Assembly: GCA_013141455.1 (NCBI GenBank)
Contig: JABFQW010000023.1
Span: forward strand, 1 to 64,000
Source of the DNA: Bacteroidales bacterium
GTDB taxonomy: Bacteria; Bacteroidota; Bacteroidia; Bacteroidales; F082
Direction of reading: 5' to 3'
Length of the DNA: 64,000 bases
Below the pieces are notes generated by a model. The model was not told the DNA's origin, ran no database searches, and saw nothing but the letters and a program-made list of their open reading frames with translations. Within the stretch, counting starts at the first letter, position 1. Every line of letters begins with the position of its first letter. Positions 47,999 through 56,661 of this stretch are shown here, piece after piece. The position numbers and the translations under genes were made by a program.

Positions 47999-48981
47999 TT
48001 TAATTTATTAAGTTCAGAATCAATTTTCTCAGGCGACAATTGAACATAGCCCGCACTCCCAACAAATTGTTGTCCATCGGTGAGTATCCAGTTTATAAAT
48101 GCAACAGCCAACGGGTTTGTGGGTTTACCTTTTGCAATTAAATACAGGTCGCGTGCAGGAGGGGATGGATAAACGCCTTTCGCAATGGCATCCATAATGT
48201 CGTTAAGCGAATCATATATTTTTTCTTCCTGATCAATTATTCCGTTATCATTCAAATCGATTGGTATGATCGCCATTCCGGGATAAACTTTACGGCTGGT
48301 GATATCAAAAGCATAAATCACATTGTTAAAACCTAAACCGTTAACATCATTTTTTACAGCATCTGCGATGCCAGGATCACCAAAAACACCGATTCCATTT
48401 AAACTTTCCTGATTTTTACCAAGGAACATACCCCACATTTCAGCGGCGCCGCAGGCGTCGGAACGGGTATAAACATTTATTTTCGCATTACTTCCGCTTA
48501 ATCCTTTGCATTGGTTCCAGTGGGTGACCGATTGTGAGATATAAATATCAGTAAACGCCTGTCTGCTTAATCCTACCTTTAACAATTGATCGGCATACGG
48601 GTTATTTGGGTTCATTGTTGGAAGCACAGCATCTTTTGCTACTGCGATAAACCAGGCCCCCTTGTCGAGTTCGGCCTGGGTGACACCCCGCGAAAACATC
48701 CCGAGATCAATCATTCCTGAAAGTGCATCAGCCATTCCCTTGCCTGCGCCACCCGCACTGATATCGATTCGAACTTCAGGATTGATTTTTTTAAACTCTT
48801 CAGCCCATTTCACGGTCATCGGATACAAGGCAAAAGCTCCTGAAATGGAGATAGTTCCCTGCAATTTTCCAGAATTGTTCTGCTGCTTCTTTTGTCCTGA
48901 TTGGCACGAAATCACTGTAATTCCGATTATTAGGAAAATAAATACAATGACACTGTTTCGGATGTTTTTACAATTGAACAT
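47995..48981 (-). CDS. pstS: Phosphate-binding lipoprotein
   Basis: Periplasmic phosphate receptor of the Pst system. The ATG at 48981 gives 328 residues; the open frame continues upstream only to a TTG at 49050. Lipobox is V-I-S-C (IGITVISCQSG). The phosphate-binding loops are TISISGAFALYPMTVKWAEEF, ISAGGAGKGMADALSG and YTRSDACGAAEMWG. The AT-rich region upstream (49051-49166) presumably carries the operon promoter; a TACCTAAATTGTAGGGTA-type dyad is visible near 49078-49097. I cannot identify a PhoB box. Confidence 0.94.
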   Translation of the reverse strand: MFNCKNIRNSVIVFIFLIIGITVISCQSGQKKQQNNSGKLQGTISISGAFALYPMTVKWAEEFKKINPEVRIDISAGGAGKGMADALSGMIDLGMFSRGVTQAELDKGAWFIAVAKDAVLPTMNPNNPYADQLLKVGLSRQAFTDIYISQSVTHWNQCKGLSGSNAKINVYTRSDACGAAEMWGMFLGKNQESLNGIGVFGDPGIADAVKNDVNGLGFNNVIYAFDITSRKVYPGMAIIPIDLNDNGIIDQEEKIYDSLNDIMDAIAKGVYPSPPARDLYLIAKGKPTNPLAVAFINWILTDGQQFVGSAGYVQLSPEKIDSELNKLK

Positions 48982-49166
48982 GGCTTTGAAATTTAGTTTG
49001 TTAATACTATAGGGAAAGCGAAGGTTTTCCGAACAAACAAAATTATTCAATTGAATTCAGGCTTTATATGATATAAATACCTAAATTGTAGGGTATTAAA
49101 ACGTATTGTATGGTGGGTATTTATGCGTATTTTGATTTAAAAAATAGGGCAAACAGGGTCATTATT

Positions 49167-49775
49167 TTATTTCACCCTAAAGCTGAGTAGATTCCGGTCT
49201 TCGATAAACAATTCGAATTCATCTTCAGGCATCGTTTTGCCAACTCCGGCCGGTGTGCCGGTAAAGATAAAGTCGCCACTTCGCAACGTGACAAAACGCG
49301 ATACATAGGAGACAATACGGTCAAAACCAAAAATCATATCCCTGCTGTTTCCCTGCTGACGCCACTCACCATTAATCTTCAAACCGAACGAAATGTCCCT
49401 GCCTTTAAATTGTTCGATTGGAATGAAATCTCCAACTGGTGCTGATTGGTCGAATGCCTTTGCAATTTCCCACGGTAGTCCTTTTGATTTACATTCCGAC
49501 TGAAGGTCACGCGCTGTGAAATCGATCCCGACCGATATCTCATCATAGTATTTGTAGGCAAATTTTTCGGCAATATGTTTTCCATGTTTCGAAATCTTCA
49601 ACACGAGTTCAGTTTCGAATTGAATATCATTCGAAAATTCGGGCAGGAAAAAAGGGTTATGCGGATGTAACAAGGCCGTATCAGGTTTCATGAAAAAAAC
49701 CGGCTTTTCGGGTACCGGATTATTCAACTCTTTGGCATGGTCGGCATAATTACGCCCAATACAAACTATTTTCAT
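49167..49775 (-). CDS. Fumarylacetoacetate hydrolase family protein
   Basis: A 202-residue FAH-fold hydrolase or decarboxylase. It begins MKIVCIGRNYADHAKELNNPVPEKPVFFMKP. Metal-binding carboxylates are in the FETELVLKISKHGK and GIDFTARDLQ segments, and the C-terminal GDFIFTGTPAGVG loop is canonical. This short stand-alone form includes YcgM-like acylpyruvases, so an acylpyruvate or oxaloacetate-type activity is possible. It is monocistronic. Confidence 0.9.
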   Translation of the reverse strand: MKIVCIGRNYADHAKELNNPVPEKPVFFMKPDTALLHPHNPFFLPEFSNDIQFETELVLKISKHGKHIAEKFAYKYYDEISVGIDFTARDLQSECKSKGLPWEIAKAFDQSAPVGDFIPIEQFKGRDISFGLKINGEWRQQGNSRDMIFGFDRIVSYVSRFVTLRSGDFIFTGTPAGVGKTMPEDEFELFIEDRNLLSFRVK

Positions 49776-49824
49776 GGAATTAGAATTAATTCATTATCTG
49801 TATGTTAACAAGGTAGTTAGGTGA

Positions 49825-49908
49825 AAGTCCTCAATCATCAGTCTGCAGTCCGCAGTCCATAGTCCTCAGAAACCAGCCACCAGAAACCAGCCACCAGTAA
49901 CCAGCCTA
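49825..49908. repeat. Heptad array F (CAGNNNC units)
   Basis: Twelve seven-base units. The right half alternates CAGCCAC and CAGAAAC or CAGTAAC. The left half is CAGTCTG, CAGTCCG and CAGTCCA. The terminal unit CAGCCTA includes the stop codon of the exonuclease gene (49906-49908). The CAG-NNN-C form is shared with the right half of array B. Confidence 0.88.
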
Positions 49909-50724
49909 ACTAACCGCATTTTTCCCAAAAGTACGCAGTTTTATTTGTGTGATTAATTTTTTGGTGTAAAGTGGAAATTCACCTTTCATCATCCAGTCGT
50001 AATAGGAGGGCTCTTTTAAAAAAACTTCCTCCACAAGTTTTCCTTTGTGTTTGCCAAAATGAAATACTTCCTGATTTTGGTCATTATAGATGATTTGGCC
50101 AGCAAGATCGGCCGTGTGTTGTTGCATTGAAAAATCGTGTAAAGCACTGATATTATTAATGATAGGATTCGTTGTATTACCATTTCTTGCTTCATGCGTG
50201 GCGTTTTGATAACGATCGAGCTGAGCCATCAAAATATGGTAAGTAGCTTTGGTATCGGCTTCGGCAGAGTGGGCATCGATCAGTTCTTTGTTACAGAAGA
50301 ACTTATAAGCACCTTTCAGGGTACGTGGTTCCATCTTCATGAAGATATTCTGTACATCGACCATCTTTCTTTTTTTCAAATCAAAATCAATATCACAACG
50401 CAGAAACTCTTCCATGAGCAAAGGAATATCAAATTTCAATGCATTGTAACCTGCTAAATCACAGTTATTTAAAAATGTAAGTAATTCTCTGGAAACCTCT
50501 TTGAATGTTGGTGCATCTTTCACGTCTTCATCTGTGATACCATGAAATTTTCTCGATTCAGCCGGAATAGGCATCTCAGGATTTAAGCGTATCGTTTTTA
50601 TCTCTTCCCGGCTATCAGGATGTACTTTTAAAATACAGATTTCGATAATCCGATCACTTGTGATATTGAGTCCTGTTGTTTCCAGATCGAAAAAGGCAAT
50701 GGGACGAGTAAGGTTTAATTCCAT
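49906..50724 (-). CDS. DnaQ-like 3'-5' exonuclease
   Basis: A 272-residue DEDDh exonuclease. Exo I is FFDLETTGL (~12-20), Exo II AGYNALKFDIPLL (~92-104), and Exo III HSAEADTKATYHILMA (~152-167). The C-terminal part (~215-265) contains VFHFGKHKGKLVEEVFLKEPSYYDWMM, a segment resembling DUF3820/exodeoxyribonuclease X-type C-termini. It probably trims or proofreads DNA or RNA, not necessarily as a polymerase III subunit. Its stop codon is the last unit of heptad array F. Confidence 0.92.
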   Translation of the reverse strand: MELNLTRPIAFFDLETTGLNITSDRIIEICILKVHPDSREEIKTIRLNPEMPIPAESRKFHGITDEDVKDAPTFKEVSRELLTFLNNCDLAGYNALKFDIPLLMEEFLRCDIDFDLKKRKMVDVQNIFMKMEPRTLKGAYKFFCNKELIDAHSAEADTKATYHILMAQLDRYQNATHEARNGNTTNPIINNISALHDFSMQQHTADLAGQIIYNDQNQEVFHFGKHKGKLVEEVFLKEPSYYDWMMKGEFPLYTKKLITQIKLRTFGKNAVS

Positions 50725-50732
50725 AATAGTAT

Positions 50733-50764
50733 AAAAAAAAGGGTTGGATTTAAGTTTCCAACCC
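50733..50764 (-). terminator. Rho-independent terminator after the E2 gene
   Basis: Stem GGGTTGGA / TCCAACCC with an 8-base loop, flanked by eight A on the left. Read on the minus strand it is a stem followed by eight T, 12 bases past the E2 stop codon. Confidence 0.85.
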
Positions 50765-50776
50765 GTTGTTAATCAA

Positions 50777-52066
50777 TTAAATTTCTGTGTTTGGATCGAA
50801 GTTTTCGAGCAGATCCTTCAAACGTTTCAGGTACATGCCTCCTAAAGCGCCATCAACGATGCGATGGTCGTACGACAACGATAAAATCATGATTGAACGG
50901 ATGGCGATCACATCACCCATCGGTGTTTCAAGAACAGCAGGCTGTTTCCGGATGGCGCCAATGGCTAAGATGGCAACCTGTGGCTGGTTGATCACCGGCG
51001 TGCCGGTCAAACTGTCGAAAGTGCCAAAATTGGTGATGGTGAAGGTGCCTCCCTGAATATCATCAGGATTGAGTTTGTTGGCCCGTGCCCGGTTTGCCAG
51101 ATCATTTACCGATTTGGTGATACCTAAGAGATTTTTTTCGTCAACATTTTTTATTACCGGAACAATCAGATTGCCTGATGGCAGGGCTGTTGCCATGCCA
51201 ATGTTGATGTTTCTGCGCAGTATCATATTGTATCCGTCAACAGAAGCATTCACCTGCGGAAATTCTTTCAAGGCTTTTGCTGCTGCATGAAAGAAAATTG
51301 GTGTATAGGTAATTTTCTGATTTTCACGCTTCTGGAAGGAGTCTTTTACTTTGTTCCTCCAGTTTACAATATTGGTAACATCAACATCAATAAAGGAAGT
51401 AACGTGTGGAGAGACTTGTTTCGACATCACCATATGATCGGCAATCAAACGACGCATACGATCCATCTCTATGATGGTGTCTCCAGCTTCTGATTTCACT
51501 TTTGGTGCTTCGTGTTTAACAGCAGCAGTCGTTTCGGAAACTTGCTGTTGAACGCTGGTTTTACCAGAAATTGAAGTTTTATTCTTAAGGTAATCAAGCA
51601 CATCATCTTTTGTTACCCTATCGTCTTTTCCGCTTCCTTTGATCGTATCAAGTTCACGTACAGAAATGTTTTCTTGTTTGGCAATGCTTTTAACGAGCGG
51701 GGAATAAAACTTGTCTGATTTTTCAATGACAACTTCTGTTTCTGTCAATTCAACATTAGTTTGTTTTTCGGTAACCGAAGCAGCAACTTCGACCGAAGTA
51801 ACTGCAGGTTCTTCAACCTCTGCACCATCCATACTTATAATAGCAATGACTGTCCCGACAGGAACCACGTCACCTTCATTAAATAGTGATTTAATCAGTT
51901 TGCCTTCTACGGGAGAGGGAATTTCAGAGTCCACTTTATCGGTTGCAATTTCAACAATCGCATCATCTTCAGCAACAGTATCGCCCACTTTTTTCAACCA
52001 TTTGGTGATGGTGGCTTCAATTATACTCTCGCCTAATTTTGGCATTATTATCTCAAAGTTTGCCAT
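50777..52066 (-). CDS. 2-oxo acid dehydrogenase E2 (dihydrolipoamide acyltransferase)
   Basis: A 429-residue E2 subunit. The N-terminal lipoyl domain covers ~1-80, with lipoylated Lys44 in EIATDKVDSE. A peripheral-subunit-binding domain follows (~125-160, VKSIAKQENISVRELDTIKGSGKDD), with an Ala/Thr/Glu-rich linker between. The acyltransferase domain (~200-429) has catalytic His in SYDHRIVDGALG. No E1 or E3 gene is adjacent in this window, so the complex (branched-chain, pyruvate or other) cannot be assigned. It has its own terminator. Confidence 0.93.
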   Translation of the reverse strand: MANFEIIMPKLGESIIEATITKWLKKVGDTVAEDDAIVEIATDKVDSEIPSPVEGKLIKSLFNEGDVVPVGTVIAIISMDGAEVEEPAVTSVEVAASVTEKQTNVELTETEVVIEKSDKFYSPLVKSIAKQENISVRELDTIKGSGKDDRVTKDDVLDYLKNKTSISGKTSVQQQVSETTAAVKHEAPKVKSEAGDTIIEMDRMRRLIADHMVMSKQVSPHVTSFIDVDVTNIVNWRNKVKDSFQKRENQKITYTPIFFHAAAKALKEFPQVNASVDGYNMILRRNINIGMATALPSGNLIVPVIKNVDEKNLLGITKSVNDLANRARANKLNPDDIQGGTFTITNFGTFDSLTGTPVINQPQVAILAIGAIRKQPAVLETPMGDVIAIRSIMILSLSYDHRIVDGALGGMYLKRLKDLLENFDPNTEI

Positions 52067-52542
52067 ATCTATTAAATTATTCTTGTTTTTCGTATCCTAA
52101 ATAATGACCAAATAAAGGGTCAGATTATGAGGGTGCAAAGGTAATCATAAAATTTTTTGAAAGAAGAACAATTCTAAATTAATGACATCATTTTGTGTTT
52201 TAGCTTGTTGGCGGGCATTACAGACTGACATGAATTAAAAGGATTGTAACCAATCTGTCTATCAAAACCACAGAATCACCCCGTGCGTACATGAGTAACA
52301 TATGTAATATACTTTAGAATAGTACAATTTGGCTTCGCTAAAAGAAGTTCACTGATTTTAAATGTTGCATCCCAGGCTGTTGATGTGTAAATTTATTATA
52401 AATATGTGAAGATGTGGCAATTATACAATTGAATTCCTTTGAGGCTGAATTGTTACAAAGGATTTTCGTTTTTTTGTTCTTGAGTAATAGTTTTTTTTAT
52501 TTTTGCTATTGGAAATGAACATAAACCAAAAGTAATTTCAAC
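52067..52542. other. Gene-free divergent spacer
   Basis: A 476-base spacer between the E2 gene (minus) and the DUF3276 gene (plus). I see no gene, repeat array or strong hairpin. It presumably holds both promoters. Confidence 0.5.
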
Positions 52543-52878
52543 ATGGAAGAACACGAAAATCAGGGAAGAAAAGAAGAAATGTTTTCGAGGGCGATCAGGG
52601 CCGGTAAAAGGACGTATTTCTTTGATGTTAAAGTGACACGCGGTGAAGATAAATATTTGACAATCACTGAATCGAAGCGCAGATTTAGTAATGAACAAGG
52701 GAAGTTTATTTATGAAAAACATAAACTCTTTTTGTACAAGGAAGATTTTGAAAAGTTTGTAAAAGGACTTGAAGAATCGATCGAATTTGTTCAGACAGGT
52801 GTTTATCCCGAAAATTACGGGGTTGAAGAATCTGTTGAAACCGAACACGACAGTATTACCTTCGAGGATCTTGCATAA
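52543..52878 (+). CDS. DUF3276 / PUR-domain protein
   Basis: A 111-residue protein of the DUF3276 family, which has the PUR-alpha-like single-strand nucleic acid-binding fold. The PUR repeat covers ~15-90 (MFSRAIRAGKRTYFFDVKVTRGEDKYLTITESKRRF onward, then KHKLFLYKEDFEKFVKGLEESI). The acidic tail ends in FEDLA. It is common in Bacteroidota and some other phyla. It precedes parA by about 190 bases. Confidence 0.9.
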   Translation: MEEHENQGRKEEMFSRAIRAGKRTYFFDVKVTRGEDKYLTITESKRRFSNEQGKFIYEKHKLFLYKEDFEKFVKGLEESIEFVQTGVYPENYGVEESVETEHDSITFEDLA

Positions 52879-53012
52879 TCACCGCATTATTCATTAAAAC
52901 TGCATTTACAAACATAGCTGCATGATGGCAGCTTGTTCAGTTTAGGATGAAGGCAATCGTTAAATGTTGAAAAGTTCATAGAACAGAAACAGGTTTGGCC
53001 TTATTAAAATCT

Positions 53013-53020
53013 TACTTTTG
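53013..53020 (+). promoter_or_regulatory. Candidate parAB -7 box (TACTTTTG)
   Basis: TACTTTTG fits TAnnTTTG. TTTG at 52994-52997 may be the -33 element, though the 15-base gap is short. Confidence 0.4.
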
Positions 53021-53071
53021 TGGGGCTTTCAAATCGTTATATTGTTTCTAATACGCAGATAATCAATAACT

Positions 53072-53887
53072 ATGGGTAAAACCATTGCCATCGCAAATCA
53101 AAAAGGGGGAGTAGGTAAAACTACCTCAGCAATCAATCTGGCTGCCAGCTTAGCTGTGCTCGAATACCGGACCTTGCTCATCGATGCTGACCCTCAGGCC
53201 AATGCCACCTCTGGTGTCGGCTTCGATCCAAAGAACATAAAAACCAGTATCTACGAATGTATTATCGATGATATTAATCCAAAAGATATCATCCTCGATA
53301 CACCTACACCGAATCTGTTCCTGTTGCCTGCCCATATCGATCTGGTTGGTGCTGAGATTGAAATGATCAATCTGCCAAACAGGGAAAAAATGATGAAGAA
53401 TGTTATCGCGAAGCTGAAAGATGATTACGATTTTATTATTATCGACTGTTCTCCTTCGCTCGGTTTGATTACCGTGAATTCATTAACCGCAGCCGATTCG
53501 GTGATTGTTCCCGTACAATGCGAATATTTTGCACTCGAAGGCCTTGGTAAATTACTCAATACCATAAAGATAGTTCAAACACGGTTAAATCCTGATTTGG
53601 ATATTGAAGGAATTTTATTAACCATGTTCGATTCGAGATTGCGTTTATCGAAACAGGTTGTTGATGAAGTGAAAACCCATTTTCAACAAATGGTTTTCGA
53701 TACAATTATCTCGAGAAATACACGTTTGAGTGAGGCGCCAAGTTTTGGTGAAACCATCATCATGCACGATGCAACCAGCACAGGCGCAATTAATTACCTT
53801 AACCTGGCACGTGAGATTCTTCAAAAAAATAATATGACAAGTTTATCAGCTGAAGAGAAAAACATCGATCTGAATGACAATGAATAA
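53072..53887 (+). CDS. parA: Chromosome partitioning ATPase ParA/Soj
   Basis: A 271-residue ParA-type ATPase for chromosome segregation. The deviant Walker A is QKGGVGKTTSAINLAASLA (~10-28), the A' motif LLIDADPQANATSG, and Walker B IIIDCSPSLGLI (~116-127). It has no N-terminal HTH, which is the chromosomal (Soj) form. The parB start codon (53874) overlaps its 3' end. TACTTTTG at 53013-53020, with TTTG 15 bases earlier, is a plausible promoter. No parS site was recognised in this window. Confidence 0.96.
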   Translation: MGKTIAIANQKGGVGKTTSAINLAASLAVLEYRTLLIDADPQANATSGVGFDPKNIKTSIYECIIDDINPKDIILDTPTPNLFLLPAHIDLVGAEIEMINLPNREKMMKNVIAKLKDDYDFIIIDCSPSLGLITVNSLTAADSVIVPVQCEYFALEGLGKLLNTIKIVQTRLNPDLDIEGILLTMFDSRLRLSKQVVDEVKTHFQQMVFDTIISRNTRLSEAPSFGETIIMHDATSTGAINYLNLAREILQKNNMTSLSAEEKNIDLNDNE

Positions 53888-54779
53888 TTTAAAGAACAAG
53901 AAACGGGGTTTAGGCCGGGGACTCGATGCAATATTGGAAAGTCCGGATACCGATATAACTTCAACTGATATTTCGGGTAATTATGTTGCTGGTGCCATAG
54001 CCGAAATTGACGTTAATAAAATTGAAGCAAATCCCTTTCAGCCACGGACTGAGTTTGAAGATATGCCTTTGCGTGAACTGGCTGCTTCAATTAAACAACA
54101 GGGTGTTATACAGCCTGTTACGGTACGCAAGCTTGGTTACGACCGTTATCAGCTCATTTCGGGTGAACGTCGCTTACGTGCCTCAAAAATGGCCGGCCTT
54201 GATACTATTCCGGTGTTTGTGCGTGTTGCCAACGATGAGCAGATGCTCGAAATGGCGCTCATCGAAAATATTCATCGTGAGAACCTGAATGCCATCGAAA
54301 TCGCGATCTCTTACCAGCGCCTGATGGACGAATGTAATCTTACACAGGAGAAACTGAGTGAGCAGGTTGGTAAAAGCCGGACCAGTATCACTAATTTTTT
54401 ACGGCTTTTAAAGCTGCCACCTGAGATACAGGTTGCGTTACGCGATGGTCATATTACAATGGGACATGCGCGGGCTATCATTAATGTTGAAGAACCATCG
54501 AAACAGTTGCATTTGCTCCAGACTATTATAGATAAAGAGTTGAATGTCAGACAGGTTGAGGCCTTGGTACGGGCATTGAATAACCCCAAAACCAACCATA
54601 AAGACACCGTGAAAGTTTCGGTGCCGGAGAGTTTCAAAATTCAAAGCAAAGTAATATCTGAAGTTCTTGATTGCAAAACTGATATCAAACGCGAAGTTAC
54701 CGGTAAAGGGTCGTTACTGATCCATTTTAAAAACGATGATGATTTCAACCGACTTTATACGATTTTAAGCCAAAAGTGA
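53874..54779 (+). CDS. parB: Chromosome partitioning protein ParB
   Basis: A 301-residue ParB/Spo0J protein that binds parS and CTP. It begins with the Lys-rich NLKNKKRGLGRGLDAI. The CTP-binding Sulfiredoxin-like domain has IEANPFQPRTEFEDMPLRELAASIKQQGVIQPVTVR and GERRLRASKMAGL (~98-110). The HTH is TQEKLSEQVGKSRTSITNFLRLLKLP. A C-terminal dimer domain follows. Its start overlaps parA by 14 bases; a second ATG two codons later is equally plausible. Confidence 0.96.
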   Translation: MTMNNLKNKKRGLGRGLDAILESPDTDITSTDISGNYVAGAIAEIDVNKIEANPFQPRTEFEDMPLRELAASIKQQGVIQPVTVRKLGYDRYQLISGERRLRASKMAGLDTIPVFVRVANDEQMLEMALIENIHRENLNAIEIAISYQRLMDECNLTQEKLSEQVGKSRTSITNFLRLLKLPPEIQVALRDGHITMGHARAIINVEEPSKQLHLLQTIIDKELNVRQVEALVRALNNPKTNHKDTVKVSVPESFKIQSKVISEVLDCKTDIKREVTGKGSLLIHFKNDDDFNRLYTILSQK

Positions 54780-54783
54780 AATC

Positions 54784-55371
54784 ATGGCACGTTTCCTGTT
54801 TTCCTTACTTTTAGTTCTGACATTTTTCGCCCCTGTAAATGCTCAGATTAGTCCGAACAAAAGTGAGTTGATCACAGCGCCTAAAAATCATTCACCCAAA
54901 AAGGCCACTCTTTTTTCCGCCGTACTCCCGGGTCTGGGTCAGGCTTATAATAAAAAATACTGGAAAATCCCCATCGTATATGCCGGTATTGGTACGATGA
55001 CCTATTTTATCGTAACCAATCGTACAATTTTTCTCCAGGCAAAAGAGGCATATAATTATGCTGCCAACGAATCTGATTATCCCACTGATAATCCGTTTGT
55101 TGCGAAATTTACTGAAGGGACTTACGACAAAGCTGATTTATTGGAGATAAGGGATTATTACCGGCGAAGTATGGAATTGAGTTGGATTTTTATGGGTGTT
55201 TGGTATGTTTTAAATATCATTGATGCCAATGTTGATGCGCATTTTTTCAATTATGATATCAGTGATAATCTTACCTTGCACATTCAGCCGATGGTTGAAC
55301 CGGATTGTTTTTCTGGCAATCCAATCGGGAATAACCTTCAAACCGGATTGGCTTTTCGTATTACATTTTAA
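54784..55371 (+). CDS. DUF5683 domain membrane protein
   Basis: A 195-residue exported or membrane protein with a signal peptide (~1-21, VNAQI). It contains ATLFSAVLPGLGQAYNKKYWKIPIVYAGIGTMTYFI, the DUF5683 hallmark, and a second hydrophobic segment (~118-145). It ends in a beta-strand with aromatic terminus, AFRITF, which is compatible with outer membrane insertion. It lies 4 bases after parB, a conserved neighbourhood in Bacteroidota. Confidence 0.8.
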   Translation: MARFLFSLLLVLTFFAPVNAQISPNKSELITAPKNHSPKKATLFSAVLPGLGQAYNKKYWKIPIVYAGIGTMTYFIVTNRTIFLQAKEAYNYAANESDYPTDNPFVAKFTEGTYDKADLLEIRDYYRRSMELSWIFMGVWYVLNIIDANVDAHFFNYDISDNLTLHIQPMVEPDCFSGNPIGNNLQTGLAFRITF

Positions 55372-55382
55372 AATTCTGAATT

Positions 55383-56117
55383 ATGAAACAATTGAAAATA
55401 TGTTTGATTGGCTATGGACGGATGGGGAAAGAGGTCGAAAAATTTGTGATCGAAAGAGGCCATCAGGTATATCTGAAGCTTGATAATGAACACGATTGGC
55501 TGAATAATATTAAAGAATTTTTATTGAGTGATGTAGCCATCGATTTCAGTATTCCCAATAAAGTGATAAACAATATCCATAAATGCTTCGATGGCAATAT
55601 CCCAATTGTGGTCGGTACTACAGGCTGGTACGATAAATTGACTGAGGTTGAAAGCTGGTGTAAAGAAATAAATCAGAGTTTGTTTTATGCACCTAATTTC
55701 AGCGTGGGGATGAATATTGTTTTTGAAATGAACCGGTTATTGGCAGCTTTAACTTCACAACTCGATTATAAAACTACGATTAGCGAAACACATCATATCA
55801 ACAAAAAGGATGCGCCGAGTGGCACTGCCATTCAACTTGCCAACGATATTATCAGTAATAATCAGCACTATACGGGATGGAAAATCGGGAATCAGCCGGA
55901 TGAATCACTGATACCGATTGAAGTTGCCCGAAAAGAGAATGTGAGTGGTATTCATGAAATTGTATCACAATCAAATGAAGACATAATCACCTTACGTCAC
56001 GAAGCCAAAGGATTAGACGGTTTTGCGCTTGGCGCTGTGTTGGCTGCCGAGTTTCTATACGATAAAAAAGGGATTTTCACGATCAACGACCTGTTGAAAT
56101 CAGCGCTGAATCGTTGA
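55383..56117 (+). CDS. dapB: 4-hydroxy-tetrahydrodipicolinate reductase
   Basis: Reduces the lysine and meso-diaminopimelate pathway intermediate with NAD(P)H. 244 residues. The Rossmann loop GYGRMGKEV is at ~11-19, then VVGTTGWYDKLTEVESW. The catalytic segment ETHHINKKDAPSGTA (~137-151) contains the His, Lys and Gly-Thr triad residues. It lies 11 bases after the DUF5683 gene; its stop codon overlaps the next open frame. Confidence 0.95.
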   Translation: MKQLKICLIGYGRMGKEVEKFVIERGHQVYLKLDNEHDWLNNIKEFLLSDVAIDFSIPNKVINNIHKCFDGNIPIVVGTTGWYDKLTEVESWCKEINQSLFYAPNFSVGMNIVFEMNRLLAALTSQLDYKTTISETHHINKKDAPSGTAIQLANDIISNNQHYTGWKIGNQPDESLIPIEVARKENVSGIHEIVSQSNEDIITLRHEAKGLDGFALGAVLAAEFLYDKKGIFTINDLLKSALNR

Positions 56118-56119
56118 AA

Positions 56120-56584
56120 ATGAAAACTATTATTTACCTGATCAGCCTCGGTTCCATTGTCCTTGTTTTACTTTGGTCATGTAAAAGCACCGAAAAATCC
56201 ATTAAAAATATTGTTGCCACTCACGAAAAGAACTGCGAGCCTTTATTAATGACAGAAATAATTTCTGACACACCTGGCAGCGATACTTTTGACCTGTTAC
56301 AAATGTCGATCAACGGAAATTGTCTGAACCTTGTGATCAGGTACGATGGTGGATGTGGCAACACCAATTTGTTGCTTTATTACAGCAGTATCGATAAATC
56401 AACCATACCGGCAAAGCTACATCTGATTCCCCAATTTACTGATAATGATCCCTGCCGTGCTATCGAAAGTGATACATTACAATTCAATCTGCATGAATTT
56501 GAAGGTCTTGCCCGATCCGGTGGAATCGCCATTTCGATGAACGGATTCAATAAAATTGTAACCTATGCACTGCCACTTCATTGA
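56120..56584 (+). CDS. Small exported lipoprotein, function unknown
   Basis: The ATG at 56120 gives 154 residues; an in-frame TTG two codons earlier overlaps the dapB stop. Lipobox L-L-W-S-C is in SIVLVLLWSCKSTEK. The mature part has several Cys (NCEPLL, GNCLNLV, GGCGNTN) and ends in NGFNKIVTYALPLH. No family recognised. It lies within the dapB-lepB operon region and may be a NigD-like or envelope lipoprotein, but this is not supported. Confidence 0.65.
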   Translation: MKTIIYLISLGSIVLVLLWSCKSTEKSIKNIVATHEKNCEPLLMTEIISDTPGSDTFDLLQMSINGNCLNLVIRYDGGCGNTNLLLYYSSIDKSTIPAKLHLIPQFTDNDPCRAIESDTLQFNLHEFEGLARSGGIAISMNGFNKIVTYALPLH

Positions 56585-56633
56585 TTAATAATATTTAACA
56601 GTGTTCAGATGTATCATTTTACATACACTTCGC

Positions 56634-56641
56634 TACCTTTG
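56634..56641 (+). promoter_or_regulatory. Candidate lepB -7 box (TACCTTTG)
   Basis: TACCTTTG fits TAnnTTTG and lies 20 bases before the lepB start. No good -33 element was found. Confidence 0.45.
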
Positions 56642-56661
56642 CCAAACCAATATGTAACCCT

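Noticed and set aside
52453-52848. Open frame antisense to the DUF3276 gene
   Set aside because: It is the complement of a conserved gene and shows no family features.
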